In this document: one piece after another, positions 45,347 to 53,759 of the stretch
Numbering within the stretch: the stretch's first letter is position 1
Layout: each line of letters begins with the position of its first letter
NCBI GenBank assembly: GCA_934670115.1
Contig: CAKUOV010000008.1
Location: 1-64,000, forward strand
From: an uncultured Eggerthellaceae bacterium
Lineage (GTDB): Bacteria; Actinomycetota; Coriobacteriia; Coriobacteriales; Eggerthellaceae
Reading direction: 5' to 3'
DNA: 64,000 bases
Notes under the pieces: generated by a model
What the model was told of the DNA's origin: nothing
Databases searched by the model: none
What the model saw: the letters and a program-made list of their open reading frames with translations, nothing else
Made by a program: the position numbers and the translations under genes

Positions 45347-45790
45347 CTATCTCCCTTCAAGATACTGTTTAGCTCGCCAAATCCAGTAGGCTCGCTTGAA
45401 GTTGTTGTACTGCTTCTTCAGCTCAGGATTGTTTCTGAAGCTGTTGCCTCTGCCCACGAGCCCGTGCAAGGTCCGCCTATACTCTCGGTGAGTGACTTCC
45501 CGAACCTCGGCCATAGGTCCGCTTTCTTGCTGCAAAACATGATGCAGCTGGACTGGTTTGCCATCGCTGCCGATTGGGGCGTCACCATCCATCATACGCT
45601 GCAGATTTGTCTTTTTCGCCTTGGGGTCATAATAATCAAATCCAATATCGTTGCGTTGGTAAACTCTGCGACTCACATCGCGAACCTTTTCTCCGACCTT
45701 GATGGTCCCCTCATACCAAACCCTCGTGAAGATTTTAGATTTGCTCGAACCCGAGGTGTACCCGAATCCGCCATGCTCGCCTGTTCCCAT
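45347..45790 (-). CDS. LHH-type HNH/Endo VII nuclease toxin domain protein
   Basis: Protein of 147 residues. The ATG at 45790 was chosen because it overlaps the upstream stop (TGATG) and has AAGGAGGTGA before it; the frame is open further upstream. The C-terminal half has the LHH nuclease signature: GDAPIGSDGKPVQLHHVLQQ, then TH and a Trp-rich end (AYWIWRAKQYL). The N-terminal 60 residues are not a known delivery domain, so this is a free-standing toxin tip rather than a full polymorphic toxin. No signal peptide is present. It might act as an intracellular toxin or be a recombination donor. Confidence 0.82.
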   Translation of the reverse strand: MGTGEHGGFGYTSGSSKSKIFTRVWYEGTIKVGEKVRDVSRRVYQRNDIGFDYYDPKAKKTNLQRMMDGDAPIGSDGKPVQLHHVLQQESGPMAEVREVTHREYRRTLHGLVGRGNSFRNNPELKKQYNNFKRAYWIWRAKQYLEGR

Positions 45791-46452
45791 CAATTCACCT
45801 CCTTGTGTACGGAGGTGGTTTCGCAATCGAACTGGACGATCCCAATACCCGCTTTGCGATACTTGCCGAAGATGTCTTCAGGTGCGCTGCCGTACACGAC
45901 GATGGTGCTGGGCACGAGTCTCTTTACTACGACTGCGAGGCCCTCGGTGAAATAGCGCCTGTCGTCAGCGCTGCCAATCGCGCCGTTGGTTCCAACAGCG
46001 ATGGAGCATCCCTCGGCTACTCCGTTGCAGCAGAAGCGGTAAGTGCGCTTGTCACCCCAACGGACGTTTACGATAATTTTGATTCCGTTGGTCTGCAGCC
46101 AGAAGCCGATTGCTCGACTGCGGTAGATGTTCCAGAGCTACATGACGAAGGGCATGTCGCGGTAAACGGAGAAGTCGGGAAGGATGACGCCGTTGAAGCG
46201 CTTGAGGATGTCGAGGTAGCGCCTCGGGTTGCGCCACACCCGTTCGAACAGATAGTCGAACTCGTAGAAATGCACCCACCGGTCGTAATCCTTGCAGCTG
46301 TTTGCTTTCGAGAAGGGAATCAGTCTGTTGGGAACCCAATTCGTGGGCTGGATGATTGGAAACTCGAAGATCCCTGCGTAGTATGCGAGCGAGACAAGGA
46401 ATGCGTTAAACACGTCCTTGCAGCTCTTCTTGTCAGATTTGAGTTTGCTCAT
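45790..46452 (-). pseudogene. DUF4417 gene interrupted by an in-frame amber codon
   Basis: The 104-codon open part (FPIIQPTNWVPNRLIPFSKA, then WVHFYEFDYLFERVW and VILPDFSVYRDMPFVM) ends at TAG, 46138-46140. The same frame then continues for 115 codons with the rest of the DUF4417 pattern: LWNIYRSRAIGFWLQTNGIK, VNVRWGDKRTYRFC, VAVGTNGAIG and VVYGSAPEDIFGKYRKAG. Homologues have Gln where the TAG stands, so a single C-to-T change made it. DUF4417 proteins come mostly from phages and mobile elements. The final TGA overlaps the toxin start. Confidence 0.85.
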
Positions 46453-46561
46453 AGGCAGTCTCCTGTAAATCGTCGCACTCTCTTGATGGTGCGGTTGATT
46501 TCAGGGTACCTATCTGCTAATTTGCTAAGTAGTTCTATTGTCTAGCAACTTTGAATGAGGT

Positions 46562-47740
46562 GTGCATTTGAAACCGAAGATTTACTTCTCGCAGTCGATA
46601 GAGCGCTCTTGGCATGTCTGGCGACCTATTGTCAAGGTTGGGGAGCATCAAGGGTCGTTCTTCTTCTACGTGGACTCGGATGATGCGGATGCCAGGGAGC
46701 TAGTCACTCCTCCGAAAGGCCTCTATGGCAAGGAGTTCCTAGAACTCGATCATCGAAACGTATTTCAACTTTTGGAGTTCCAGCAGCGGTGGGGGCCAAT
46801 CACTGGGATTCGAGCACAGCCAAACAAGACGTTCGATTACGGCACCTATCCTAATGTCGCGCTGAACGATTCTTTCTACGGTCCTGGTCAACATCCCGTT
46901 TTCCATCCTGATGGCATAATGAAAACTGTGTTCCTTTACGAGGGCATGGGCGACGTTGACATAATCGCTAGGGAGAGATACGGGGTCGAAAACCGAACCC
47001 TAAGCAAGGTCGTGAACGAGAGCTGGAGGAAGGGTCGCAACAAGAGAAGACCAGGGATAGATATTGTTCCCTGTCATGTTGCTTCTGTCGAGGAAGTCGC
47101 GGAGGCCGTCTGCGATGCGCAGGTGGCGATAAGGGCAATAACAAGCACCTTGCAAGATAGTTATACCGAACAAGAATGGCTATGCGATAAAGAGCTTGTC
47201 CATGAAAGCGTGAGGTATTGCAATGCGGTGCTGAGCGGTTCGGTCGATCCGGTTGACATCATTGAAGACGATAATCGCGATGGAGTCTGCACCCTTATGC
47301 AGTATCTTTTCATTTGCTTAGCGAAAGGCGTAATGCTCAACAATGCGTACCGATTCTGCCAGAACCCTGAGTGCAGAAGACTCTTCACACCGAGAGAGTA
47401 TAACCGTCGCGTCGATTCCAAATACTGCTGTGAAGACTGCCAGGTCAAAGCCAAGTACCTGCGTACTTTCAAGAACGGAAAGAAGAATCACGAGGCACCG
47501 CAGTTATTCGACGGACAAACTGAGGCATCTGCAATTGAGGTTGAGTGGTCAACCTCAAGCATTCCCGTGAAGACGTTGAGAAGAGATCAAATGAGGCTTC
47601 CAGGGGACGAACGCAATGCTACAAGGGGCAACGAGATAGAGCAGCTCCTTTTGCTTCATTCCTTTCTTGGGCTCTCAACGGGTCAGCCTAGGACTGAAAG
47701 CATTTTGGATAAGCTGAAAGCAAGGGAGACATCATCCTAG
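46562..47740 (+). CDS. hypothetical protein with C-terminal zinc-finger
   Basis: Protein of 392 residues, start GTG at 46562 or TTG at 46568. Residues 1-150 are aromatic-rich and unlike any domain I know. Around residue 265-310 lies a Cys cluster, FCQNPECRRLF, followed by SKYCCEDCQVKAK, resembling treble-clef or CGNR-type zinc fingers. The gene is divergent from the DUF4417-toxin operon and is the only plus-strand gene of the island. A regulatory or DNA-binding role is a guess. Confidence 0.6.
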   Translation: MHLKPKIYFSQSIERSWHVWRPIVKVGEHQGSFFFYVDSDDADARELVTPPKGLYGKEFLELDHRNVFQLLEFQQRWGPITGIRAQPNKTFDYGTYPNVALNDSFYGPGQHPVFHPDGIMKTVFLYEGMGDVDIIARERYGVENRTLSKVVNESWRKGRNKRRPGIDIVPCHVASVEEVAEAVCDAQVAIRAITSTLQDSYTEQEWLCDKELVHESVRYCNAVLSGSVDPVDIIEDDNRDGVCTLMQYLFICLAKGVMLNNAYRFCQNPECRRLFTPREYNRRVDSKYCCEDCQVKAKYLRTFKNGKKNHEAPQLFDGQTEASAIEVEWSTSSIPVKTLRRDQMRLPGDERNATRGNEIEQLLLLHSFLGLSTGQPRTESILDKLKARETSS

Positions 47741-47834
47741 TAGATTCGAAGAACTTGAAACAGCTGGATGAGAAGTCTAAGTTAAGCAGCATTTCCGCAG
47801 GGAGATTGTTTCATGCCCCATTCGGCGAAAAGCG

Positions 47835-47963
47835 TCAGTGAAGTGTGGACCCAAGGGTGGTAGCCACTCGTCCGAAAACAAGCGAGATGGTCGACGGGCT
47901 CATGTCGAGGGTCCTCGCTATCGCGCGCTGCGACGGGTCCGCCAGCGCGACCTTAACAGCGCG
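47835..47963 (-). pseudogene. helix-turn-helix gene remnant
   Basis: In one minus-strand frame, VALADPSQRAIARTLDMSPS, then TISLVFGRVA, reads as a complete helix-turn-helix of the kind found in transposases and resolvases. An in-frame TGA precedes it and a stop follows within ten codons, so there is no whole gene. It is probably a leftover of the event that built the island. Confidence 0.45.
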
Positions 47964-48034
47964 TCAATCGCCGATAACGTACTTTGCTCCCGTTATCGCA
48001 CCACTTTCTCTCGGGTGCTGCGACGACCATTTGA

Positions 48035-48236
48035 TTTTGTCAACAATTCGGTTCGCGAAATCCAGCTGCACCGTTTCCGACGTGATGCCGCCCAGCAGCG
48101 TGGGCGGCATGATAAAAACGACCCACTTTTCGGTGGATTTTTCTTCTTTGCAATCGCTAAAAATCGGCATTTCCCCAGGTCGCAAAAAAGTAAGCTATGG
48201 CAAACCCACAGAAAAGTGGGTCGTTTTTATCAGGGG
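48035..48236. repeat. 202-bp direct repeat, right copy, with second MITE-like element
   Basis: Perfect copy of 44575-44776, same orientation, offset 3460 bp. It contains the second 121-bp inverted-repeat element at 48111-48231. The flanking bases differ outside the 202 bp. The gap 47741-48034 before it holds only the HTH remnant. Confidence 0.95.
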
Positions 48237-48276
48237 GCGAAAAACTCTGCCGCTTTTTGGCGATTCAGGGTTGTCT

Positions 48277-48384
48277 GGCGGCAAGGGAATGAGCCGACGT
48301 GCGACGCTTTGGATAAGTTGAGCGAGCCGCAAGCCCGAAGAAGCATTATCCAAGCGGAGTCCGTTCGGCGAATCCCTTGCCGCC
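48277..48384 (+). repeat. dispersed hairpin element, copy D
   Basis: Outer arms of 12 bp (GGCGGCAAGGGA and TCCCTTGCCGCC) enclose the core TGCGACGC, TTTGGATAAGTTGAGCGAGC, GAAGAAGCATTATCCAAGC and GGAGT. It lies 40 bp beyond the right direct repeat and 70 bp before the end of the minus-strand DUF6179 gene. Confidence 0.88.
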
Positions 48385-48456
48385 GCTGTCAGAGAGCGAT
48401 GCGGGTCAGCAAACGCGAAACAGCTCCGCCGTTCCTTCGCGTTTTTCCCGCAGCTT

Positions 48457-49242
48457 CTAATCTCCGAAGTGGCGATGAATGGGCTCGTAAAGGTTGATGA
48501 GCAGGCCCTTATAATCGGGGCAAGCGCGCTTGAGCACTGCGATGCATTCCTTCGTGTCGAATTGTGCGATGTATTGCGCTTCCTTCAGGCAGCGCACGAG
48601 CCACTCATGCACATAATCCACGCCTTGCAGCGTTTCGGGAACGGGGTCGTGCAGCGGATAGTCAATGCTTACCGGCACGGCGAACGCGGCGAAGTACGTG
48701 TCGTAGACCTTGCGGAATTGTCCGATGCTTGCCAGCGTGTCGCGCAGCGCGATGTTCTTGATGGGCGGCATGGTCAGGCAAACCTGGTTCCACAGCTCCA
48801 TGGTATCGTCCACGCGGCGATTGATATCCTGAAGTCCCTGATGAAACAAGGTGTCCATATCATTGCTTGCCAAGCGTGCCAGCGTTGCGGGGTCTTCCAA
48901 ATCGTGCGCACGCAGCACGAAGCGAATAGAGTCCAGTAAATCATGCGCTTCAAGCGACGTAATAGAAGCACTGCCGCCGCATGTATACAGACGGCATTGT
49001 TTCACGAACAGGCGCATAAGGCCATCTTGCACTTTGGCGGAAAGCGCGGCAAGGTCTTGTTTATCGATTGCTTGGTCGGCGGTTCGCAGAAGGGTGACGT
49101 TCGTGACCGCGTCCGCTACGTTGCAAGCGTTCTCCCTGGTGGAAGTCGTTTCAGTTGCCGCCGAAGTTGGCATTGTGGCTGCTGCCGCATCGTGTATTAC
49201 GCCGTCTTGCGCATCCCTCACGTTTTCGCTATTCAAAGTCAT
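48457..49242 (-). CDS. DUF6179 domain protein
   Basis: Protein of 261 residues. The ATG at 49242 lies inside the end of the DUF6323 gene and was chosen because its overlap is 14 bases and AGAGAAGTGGG precedes it. The sequence is helical with several Trp/Phe motifs (DRRV-type region NRRVDDTMELWNQVCLT, YPLHDPVPETLQGVDYVHEW). I recognise it as the DUF6179 family, usually next to DUF6323 in clostridia and Coriobacteria. No function is known. Confidence 0.7.
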   Translation of the reverse strand: MTLNSENVRDAQDGVIHDAAAATMPTSAATETTSTRENACNVADAVTNVTLLRTADQAIDKQDLAALSAKVQDGLMRLFVKQCRLYTCGGSASITSLEAHDLLDSIRFVLRAHDLEDPATLARLASNDMDTLFHQGLQDINRRVDDTMELWNQVCLTMPPIKNIALRDTLASIGQFRKVYDTYFAAFAVPVSIDYPLHDPVPETLQGVDYVHEWLVRCLKEAQYIAQFDTKECIAVLKRACPDYKGLLINLYEPIHRHFGD

Positions 49243-49897
49243 CGTCCCACTTCTCTCCCTCAAAGCCCGGCGCGGTAATATCATCGACCCACTCGCTAGG
49301 GTCCCAGGGGCTTGTTATGGCCGCCGCAGCCGCATCGTCAAGCGCTTGCTGACCTTCTTCCATTGCCTGCGCGAACACTTCGCTTACGTTTTCCTCGAAT
49401 TGCGGAACCTCTGTGGTCTGCGTCATGTCGGGAATTACTTCGCGCTGGCGTTCCTCAAGCGTGCCGGTCTGCGTATCGTACGCCTCCATGACCATGTCCA
49501 GCGTGCACGTGGCCAAAAGATCAACGGTTCCGCCTGCATCGCCATCGAACAGAAGGCGCATACCGTCGATGATCTCGTCATCGAAAACATCGACGCCCGC
49601 CTGTGCGCGCAGCTCGTAAAACTTCTCTTGCAGCGCACTCAGCGTGTCGGCGTAATTGAATTGCTCCAGGTAGGGCGAAGAAGCAAACCCTTCGATGACC
49701 TGAATGGTCCCAGAGGTGCCAAACTCCACGCGGTCGTGCGCATCCAGCAGCTGGCAGTGCGCAACGTCCAGTTCGTGGGCTTGTTCGCGCGTGAGCGAGA
49801 GCCCGAATTCCGCGGTATCCTTGTTGCAAGCCACAATTTGGTTTTCGCGTTCTTGCGCACCGCGGTCGGGCGCAAGCAAGTCGAAGATGCTACTCAT
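49229..49897 (-). CDS. DUF6323 domain protein
   Basis: Protein of 222 residues. ATG at 49897 follows AAAAGGA. The N-terminal half contains GLSLTREQAHELDVAHCQLL and GTSGTIQVIEGFASSPYL, which are marks of DUF6323. The C-terminal 80 residues are acidic. It overlaps the Elp3 gene by eight bases and the DUF6179 gene by fourteen, so the three proteins are made from one message. Function is unknown. Confidence 0.7.
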   Translation of the reverse strand: MSSIFDLLAPDRGAQERENQIVACNKDTAEFGLSLTREQAHELDVAHCQLLDAHDRVEFGTSGTIQVIEGFASSPYLEQFNYADTLSALQEKFYELRAQAGVDVFDDEIIDGMRLLFDGDAGGTVDLLATCTLDMVMEAYDTQTGTLEERQREVIPDMTQTTEVPQFEENVSEVFAQAMEEGQQALDDAAAAAITSPWDPSEWVDDITAPGFEGEKWDDDFE

Positions 49898-51725
49898 GTG
49901 CAATCCTTTTCGTTTGATAAAGGCCGTTTTCGCTTGTCGCAAATCCGAGCGAGCGATAATAGGCGCGCGTGCCCACGGCGCTGATCACGTTTATTTCGTC
50001 ATAACCGGCACCGGCGGCAATTTCGCATGCCCGCGCGATGAGCTTTTTCCCCAGCCCCAGATGCTGCGCGTTTTGGGATTCGCCATCAATGTGCGCCGCG
50101 CGTCCATACACATGTACCTCGCGAATCATGGCTTGTCCAGGCAAAATGGGCGCTTCGGCGCCAAGCGTTGCCAAAGCGTTGCGCAGGGGAAGCGACAGGC
50201 GCAAAAAACCTGCCAGCTCGTTTTGCGGCGTGACCCACTGCAAGAAGAACTCGCGTGAAACCGACGTCTCGTAAGGCACCACGTCAAGATGCAGCTCGGA
50301 GAGGTCGGTTGCCTTCCCCTTGATCTCGCGGTAGCGCATTTCTTGGATGCGTTCACTCGTTTTTGCGGCGGAAAGCTCGGCCAGCTGGCGCAAGTTCGTT
50401 TTTTTGTTGCCGGCAATAATGTCGTCGCTTGAAATGTCGCGGATCATGCGCGATATGCGACAGTATGCGGGTGTGGCGCATATGTCGTGCACCAAGATGT
50501 CCAGCAGGTCTTTTTCAGTGTAGGCTTGCCATTTCCCCTGCTCGTAAAGGCGTTCGAGTTGCGTTCCCTTGGTCAGCACGCACGGGTACACCTTGATTTC
50601 ATCGGGAAGGAAGTGCTCATCGGTCACGAATTGCCGGAAATCCGCTTTGTCGCGCTCGGGTGTTGAGCCGTAAAGGTTCACCATGAAATGCGTGTGCAGC
50701 TTGAAGCCGAACAGGCGCAACAGCGCAAAGGCACGCTGGATTTCCTGGGTGCTGGTGGCGCGATGGTTCGCGGCCAGCACGGCAGGGTCAAGGCTTTGGA
50801 TACCCATCTGGATTTTCGTGCAGCCGAAGCGCCGCGCGTGCGTGAGCGTTTGCGGCGTGATGGTGTCGGGGCGCGTTTCAATGACTAGGCCCACGCAACG
50901 GTGCTCGGCGGTTTCGTTTATGCGTTGCTGCTGTTCAAGCTCGCTGGGCTCCGCGGTTTGCCACAATGCCAAGCGTTGCCAAGGGCTGTCTTGCCCGTAG
51001 AGCATGCCGTGCGCTTCGTTGAACGTTATCGTACCTGCGTCAATGGCCGCCTGGGCAGGCGCAGCGAAGGCTTGCAGGGCTTCCTCGGTTTCGGGAATGC
51101 CTGCTTGTTCGTAGCGTTTACGCAGTTCATCTGCGTATTCGGGGGCGCCTTCGCCATTGTTGAGCGCACGGAACAGCTGCGTCATGTACCAGTATTGGTA
51201 GCTCTCGGGGTAGTCGGTCCAGGTGCCGCCCAGCACAATAAGTTCTACTTTGTCGGTGGTGTGGCCCATCTCGCGCAGGGCATGCAAACGTGCCGCGACC
51301 TGGAGGTACGGGTCAAAGAAATTACGCTCGGCGCGCTGGCAGGCGGGTTCGTTTGATAAGTAGCTTTTCGGCATGCGGATGTCGTTGGGGCAGTAGATGC
51401 AATTGCTTGAGCAGCCCCACGGCTTCGTGATGACCGTGATGGTGGCCACGCCCGAGCTGGTGCGGCGCGGCTTGATTTGCAGCAGCTGAACCAAGGCGCG
51501 CTCGGTTGTGGCGTCAATGTGCCAGCTTTCCCAGCGTGCGGGGTCGCTCGCCTTCGTTTTCAGGTAATATGGCAGCAGCTTCTTTTTTGTGTAGAACTGC
51601 TCGCTTTGCCCCAGCGGCTTGTTGTAAGCGTGCAGCAAGCGCACAAGCTGGGCGGCGTCAAATGTTTCGCCCGTGGCGGCGGCGCGACGCAAGGCAGCGG
51701 CTATGTCTAAAATGATTTTTTCCAT
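49890..51725 (-). CDS. bacterial Elp3-like radical SAM tRNA uridine-34 modification enzyme
   Basis: Protein of 611 residues. The radical-SAM cluster motif is CSSNCIYCPND, in the Elp3 context VITKPWGCSSNCIYCP, preceded by the PRRTSSGVATITV segment. The LGGTWTDYPE motif and MGIQSLDP belong to the barrel. The C-terminal 140 residues form a GNAT acetyltransferase domain (HVYGRAAHI, LGLGKKLIARACEIA). Elp3 catalyses acetyl-CoA-dependent carboxymethylation of U34 in tRNA; a minority of bacteria have it. No other Elongator subunit is nearby, as expected for the bacterial type. Confidence 0.9.
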   Translation of the reverse strand: MEKIILDIAAALRRAAATGETFDAAQLVRLLHAYNKPLGQSEQFYTKKKLLPYYLKTKASDPARWESWHIDATTERALVQLLQIKPRRTSSGVATITVITKPWGCSSNCIYCPNDIRMPKSYLSNEPACQRAERNFFDPYLQVAARLHALREMGHTTDKVELIVLGGTWTDYPESYQYWYMTQLFRALNNGEGAPEYADELRKRYEQAGIPETEEALQAFAAPAQAAIDAGTITFNEAHGMLYGQDSPWQRLALWQTAEPSELEQQQRINETAEHRCVGLVIETRPDTITPQTLTHARRFGCTKIQMGIQSLDPAVLAANHRATSTQEIQRAFALLRLFGFKLHTHFMVNLYGSTPERDKADFRQFVTDEHFLPDEIKVYPCVLTKGTQLERLYEQGKWQAYTEKDLLDILVHDICATPAYCRISRMIRDISSDDIIAGNKKTNLRQLAELSAAKTSERIQEMRYREIKGKATDLSELHLDVVPYETSVSREFFLQWVTPQNELAGFLRLSLPLRNALATLGAEAPILPGQAMIREVHVYGRAAHIDGESQNAQHLGLGKKLIARACEIAAGAGYDEINVISAVGTRAYYRSLGFATSENGLYQTKRIAHE

Positions 51726-51770
51726 AACCGCATATTTTACAGGATTCTTTTGCAGGATTCGTGGGAGAGC

Positions 51771-52907
51771 ATGGACGTTTCAACGGCAAACATACTAAAT
51801 CGCACCACGCAGGCGTTTTACGCGTCGCAGGCGGAGTCGTTTTCGGCAACGAGGCAGAGTGCGTGGGCGGGCTGGCAGCGCGTTTTGGCTGATACGGGCT
51901 GGGAAGGCGAAGGTGCAGGTGGCGTGAGTAGTGCTGGATTTGCCGGCGCGGATGGGGGTGCGAGCGTCGGCTCGGGCGCCGGCGCATCGGACGCTGCTGG
52001 TGTTACGGGCGAAGGCGCAGACGGCGCGCTGCAGCGCGGCGAAGATGCGGACGACGTGATGTGCGCTGACGCAGAGGAAGCCCGGCGCCATTCTGCTGGT
52101 GCTTCGGGTGATGGTGGGGGCACGCAACGCGGCAGTGCGTTGCGGTGCGGCGAGACGGAAGGCGCGGGCGCGTCTGTCGCACCGGTGCATCGCATTTTGG
52201 ACGTAGCGTGTGGAAATGTTCGATTCAAGAGCTTCCTGGAAAGTGCGTTGCCGAACGCGACCTGGGATTATCGTGCTGTTGATGCTTGCGAGCAGTTGGT
52301 CGGTGCGCCTGCGGGTGTTGTCTTCACGTCGTGCGATATCGTTTCGGCGCTTATCGAAGATCGCGCTTTGTCGTTTGTGTCCAGCGGTTCTAAGGGCGTG
52401 GGCGTCGCATTTGTTCCCGGTGGCTCCATAGGTGATGCACGCGAAGATGCGCCGTGCGAAGATGCAGCGTGCAGGGGTGCCGGTTCCGAAGGCGCGAACG
52501 TGGATCTGACCGTGTGCTTCGGGTTCTTCCATCACGTTCCAGGACGCATGGCGCGGGAGCGTTTGCTACGTGCGCTTTGCGCGGCAACGGTTCCGGGCGG
52601 ATTTGTTGCTGTGTCTCTATGGCGGTTCATGGATGAGCCCGGGCTGGCGAAAAAAACGCATGAGTCCCACGCGGCCGCTTTAAAATACTTCGCTGAACAG
52701 GGATTATATTTGAATCTGGATGCGAATGACTACCTTTTAGGCTGGCAGCAGACCCAGGGTGTTTTCCGCTATTGTCATCATTTTGCCGAGGAGGAAGTGA
52801 AGGCGCTTGTGGCGTCGGTGAGCGATGTTGCACAGCTGGCCGATTGCTTCCGCGCCGATGGACGCACGGGCAATTTGAACGAATACCTTGTCTTTCGCGT
52901 TCGTTAG
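51771..52907 (+). CDS. SAM-dependent methyltransferase with long low-complexity insert
   Basis: Protein of 378 residues, start uncertain (ATG at 51771 or TTG at 51750). Motif I is ILDVACGNVRFKSFL (142-156), then DYRAVDACEQLV and TVCFGFFHHVPGRMARERLL in the order of a class I methyltransferase. Between the N-terminal helix and motif I lies a stretch of about 90 residues (46-138) rich in Gly, Ala, Asp and Ser, and a shorter acidic insert splits the domain before the FFHH motif. It is divergent from the Elp3 operon. The substrate is unknown; a tRNA substrate would fit the neighbour, as in Trm9-type enzymes (inference). Confidence 0.75.
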   Translation: MDVSTANILNRTTQAFYASQAESFSATRQSAWAGWQRVLADTGWEGEGAGGVSSAGFAGADGGASVGSGAGASDAAGVTGEGADGALQRGEDADDVMCADAEEARRHSAGASGDGGGTQRGSALRCGETEGAGASVAPVHRILDVACGNVRFKSFLESALPNATWDYRAVDACEQLVGAPAGVVFTSCDIVSALIEDRALSFVSSGSKGVGVAFVPGGSIGDAREDAPCEDAACRGAGSEGANVDLTVCFGFFHHVPGRMARERLLRALCAATVPGGFVAVSLWRFMDEPGLAKKTHESHAAALKYFAEQGLYLNLDANDYLLGWQQTQGVFRYCHHFAEEEVKALVASVSDVAQLADCFRADGRTGNLNEYLVFRVR

Positions 52908-53150
52908 CATTTCGCTTATTTTCTGCGGGGCGCTTCGCCGTTACTGATTGCGTTTGGGCAGGACTTTCTTCGCGCTGCGTTTATGAAGCAGTGCTGATGA
53001 CCAGTTTATTCGCCCGTTTGCGGGTATAGGCGTTGCGGGTTGCGCGATGAGTTTCACAATGGACGCTGGTATCTTGAATGACATCTTGGTGCGCTTTGAC
53101 ACATGAGCACGCGCGCCGTGCAAAGCAGATAAAGATAGGGGCATGCAGAC

Positions 53151-53750
53151 ATGAATATTGTTTGTTTGGATTTGGAGGGCGTTACCGCGCCAGAGATTTG
53201 GATTGAGTTTGCGGAAGCCACGGGAATTCCCGAGCTGCGAAAGACCACGCGCGATGAACCCGATTACGACAAGCTTATGCAGTATCGTCTTGCCATTTTG
53301 AAAGAGCATGGTCTGGGGCTCAAGGAAATTCAGCAGACCATTGCAGGTATTGATCTTTTGCCGGGCGCTCGTGAGTTTATGGATGAGCTACGTTCGTTTG
53401 CCCAGGTCATCATCTTGAGCGACACGTTTGAGGAATTCGCTCGTCCTCTTATGGAGAAGCTGGGCTATCCCACTATTTTCTGCCATCAGCTTGTGGTTGC
53501 TGAAAATGGCGAAATCACTGGCTATAAATTGCGCACCGACGACCAGAAGTACAATGCGGTTCGTGCGTTTCAGTCTTTAGGCTTCGATACCATTGCCGCT
53601 GGTGACAGTTACAATGATGTGCGTATGATTCAAAATTCCAAGGCAGGTGCGCTTTTCCGCACCACTGATACGCTCAAAGAGCAGTATTCAGAGATTCCTG
53701 CGCTGGAAACCTATCAGGAACTTTTGGATTTCATTCGCGCGAACTGGTAA
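53151..53750 (+). CDS. thrH: bifunctional phosphoserine phosphatase/homoserine phosphotransferase ThrH
   Basis: HAD enzyme of 199 residues. Motif I is LDLEGV with nucleophile Asp7 and Glu9 in place of the second Asp, which is the ThrH mark. Motif II is LSDTFEEF, and motif IV is AAGDSYNDVRM. It releases phosphate from phosphoserine and can pass it to homoserine. A single-gene unit, convergent with the ogt gene; an inverted AACTGG/CCAGTT pair lies between them. Confidence 0.9.
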   Translation: MNIVCLDLEGVTAPEIWIEFAEATGIPELRKTTRDEPDYDKLMQYRLAILKEHGLGLKEIQQTIAGIDLLPGAREFMDELRSFAQVIILSDTFEEFARPLMEKLGYPTIFCHQLVVAENGEITGYKLRTDDQKYNAVRAFQSLGFDTIAAGDSYNDVRMIQNSKAGALFRTTDTLKEQYSEIPALETYQELLDFIRANW

Positions 53751-53759
53751 TTTGGAGCA

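Noticed and set aside
46138..46140. Amber codon as pyrrolysine or selenocysteine-type recoding
   Set aside because: Other genes in the window do not show internal TAG, no pyl gene or insertion element is visible, and homologues have Gln at this point. A point mutation is simpler.
44575..48236. Integrative element with tRNA-type attachment sites
   Set aside because: No integrase, no tRNA gene at either edge, and the repeats are far longer than usual att cores.
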